A stretch of 64,000 nt of DNA from Sediminibacterium ginsengisoli. GTDB taxonomy: Bacteria > Bacteroidota > Bacteroidia > Chitinophagales > Chitinophagaceae. The stretch covers positions 124,001 through 188,000 of the forward strand of contig NZ_FUWH01000003.1 of assembly GCF_900167075.1 (NCBI RefSeq), read 5' to 3'. Below the pieces are notes generated by a model. The model ran no database searches. It saw only the letters and a list, made by a program, of their open reading frames with translations, and was not told the DNA's origin. The position numbers and the translations under genes were made by a program. Below are positions 63,531 to 64,000 of this stretch, piece by piece (within the stretch, counting starts at the first letter, position 1; each line of letters begins with the position of its first letter).

Positions 63531-64000
63531 CTAGGCAACAGATTCTGCAGGCTGCTTCATTTTGTTAAGGAAGCCATCCAGGATCTTGTTGAATTCGTCA
63601 GGAACCTCCATCATGGGAGCGTGACCGCATTTGTCTACGAAATGCAGTTCACTGTTCGGTATAAGCCGGTTAAATTCACGGCCGACAAACGGCGGGGTGA
63701 TGGTATCGTTATTTCCCCAGATCAGCAGTGTTGGCTGTTTGATCTGGCTCAGTTCTTCACCCAGGTTATTACGGATGGCACTTTTGGCTAAGGCAATGAT
63801 CTTGATCACTTTGATCCTGTTGCTGGTAATTTCGAATACTTCGTCTACCAGTTCTTTGGTGGCTTTTGCCGGATCGTAGAAAGTGACTTCGGTCTTTTTC
63901 TTGATATACTCATAATCACCTCTCTTCGGGTAGCTGTCGCCCATACCGTTCTCAAAAAGTCCGGAACTGCCTGTCAGGATCAGTGATTTGATCTTTTCAG
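63531..64000 (-). CDS. Alpha/beta hydrolase (partial, 5' end outside window)
   Basis: The frame is open to the window edge, so the start and the nucleophile region lie outside. The visible part begins IKSLILTGSSGLFENG and has a cap region with IALAKSAIRNNLGEELS. The acid strand is LLIWGNNDTITPP (Asp), and the catalytic His region is KCGHAPMMEVPDEFN. This is the usual alpha/beta-hydrolase fold of the esterase/MhpC type. It heads the visible part of the envelope cluster on the minus strand. The substrate is unknown. Confidence 0.82.
   Translation of the reverse strand, partial: EKIKSLILTGSSGLFENGMGDSYPKRGDYEYIKKKTEVTFYDPAKATKELVDEVFEITSNRIKVIKIIALAKSAIRNNLGEELSQIKQPTLLIWGNNDTITPPFVGREFNRLIPNSELHFVDKCGHAPMMEVPDEFNKILDGFLNKMKQPAESVA

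Noticed and set aside
1..64000. tRNA or rRNA genes, insertion sequences or prophage
   Set aside because: Reading the gaps between genes I found no cloverleaf-like pattern with a GTTCRA arm, no transposase or integrase and no phage structural gene. A tool-based scan would be needed to exclude a diverged small RNA.

Overview
The window looks like a chromosomal segment from a Bacteroidota species, most likely family Chitinophagaceae (Chitinophaga-like). Pointers are a SusC/SusD pair, a C-terminal type IX secretion-like domain, the DUF6089/DUF6515/DUF6787/DUF5689 families, an alternative complex III, and several upstream matches to the Bacteroidota -7 element TAnnTTTG. There are no rRNA or tRNA genes, no transposase, no integrase and no CRISPR array. 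No gene-free gap exceeds about 300 bases. Genus and species cannot be fixed from the sequence alone.

Layout. 1-4082: start of an alternative complex III operon (actA, then actB cut by the window edge), on the minus strand. 4341-18581: mostly housekeeping and envelope genes: a DUF6787-PurN fusion, PdxH, an RND efflux pair, an esterase, a lone ParA ATPase, a CHR-family chromate transporter, a 2-oxoglutarate/Fe(II) oxygenase, a stand-alone T9SS-tail-like protein, an orphan ExbD, an XRE regulator, a DUF6515 protein and the C-terminal half of a split transketolase. 18631-22005: one very large protein joining GH18, NodB deacetylase and GT2 synthase domains. 22186-23655: an exported Gfo/Idh/MocA oxidoreductase. 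23807-26416: an A/T-richer accessory pair that reads as a lipoprotein-like polymorphic toxin with a PD-(D/E)XK-like motif plus a candidate immunity protein. 26689-34414: two facing gene sets with a GMC oxidoreductase and its small subunit, three TIM-barrel isomerases, a Gfo/Idh/MocA enzyme, a lipoprotein cytochrome c and a DUF1080 protein, which fits an oxidative (3-keto) glycoside catabolic locus.

35136-50685 is the most striking block. In transcription order it holds glpD, glpT, susC, susD, a DUF5689 lipoprotein, a metallophosphoesterase, a glycerophosphodiesterase, an SGNH esterase, glpK and glpF, with a divergent DeoR/GlpR-type regulator beyond glpD. This couples an outer-membrane SusCD importer to a complete glycerol/glycerol-3-phosphate pathway, as if the cell scavenges glycerophosphodiesters or related phospholipid or teichoic-acid fragments. 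A perfect dyad lies between glpD and the regulator. A strong terminator after the DUF5689 gene suggests at least two transcripts.

50701-64000: tadA, sodA-like superoxide dismutase, a lipoprotein, the yidD-rnpA-rpmH cluster, then a minus-strand envelope cluster running from the right edge: alpha/beta hydrolase (partial), CBS protein, Omp85-like protein, nadK, DUF6089, uppS, bamA, two skp/ompH genes and murI.
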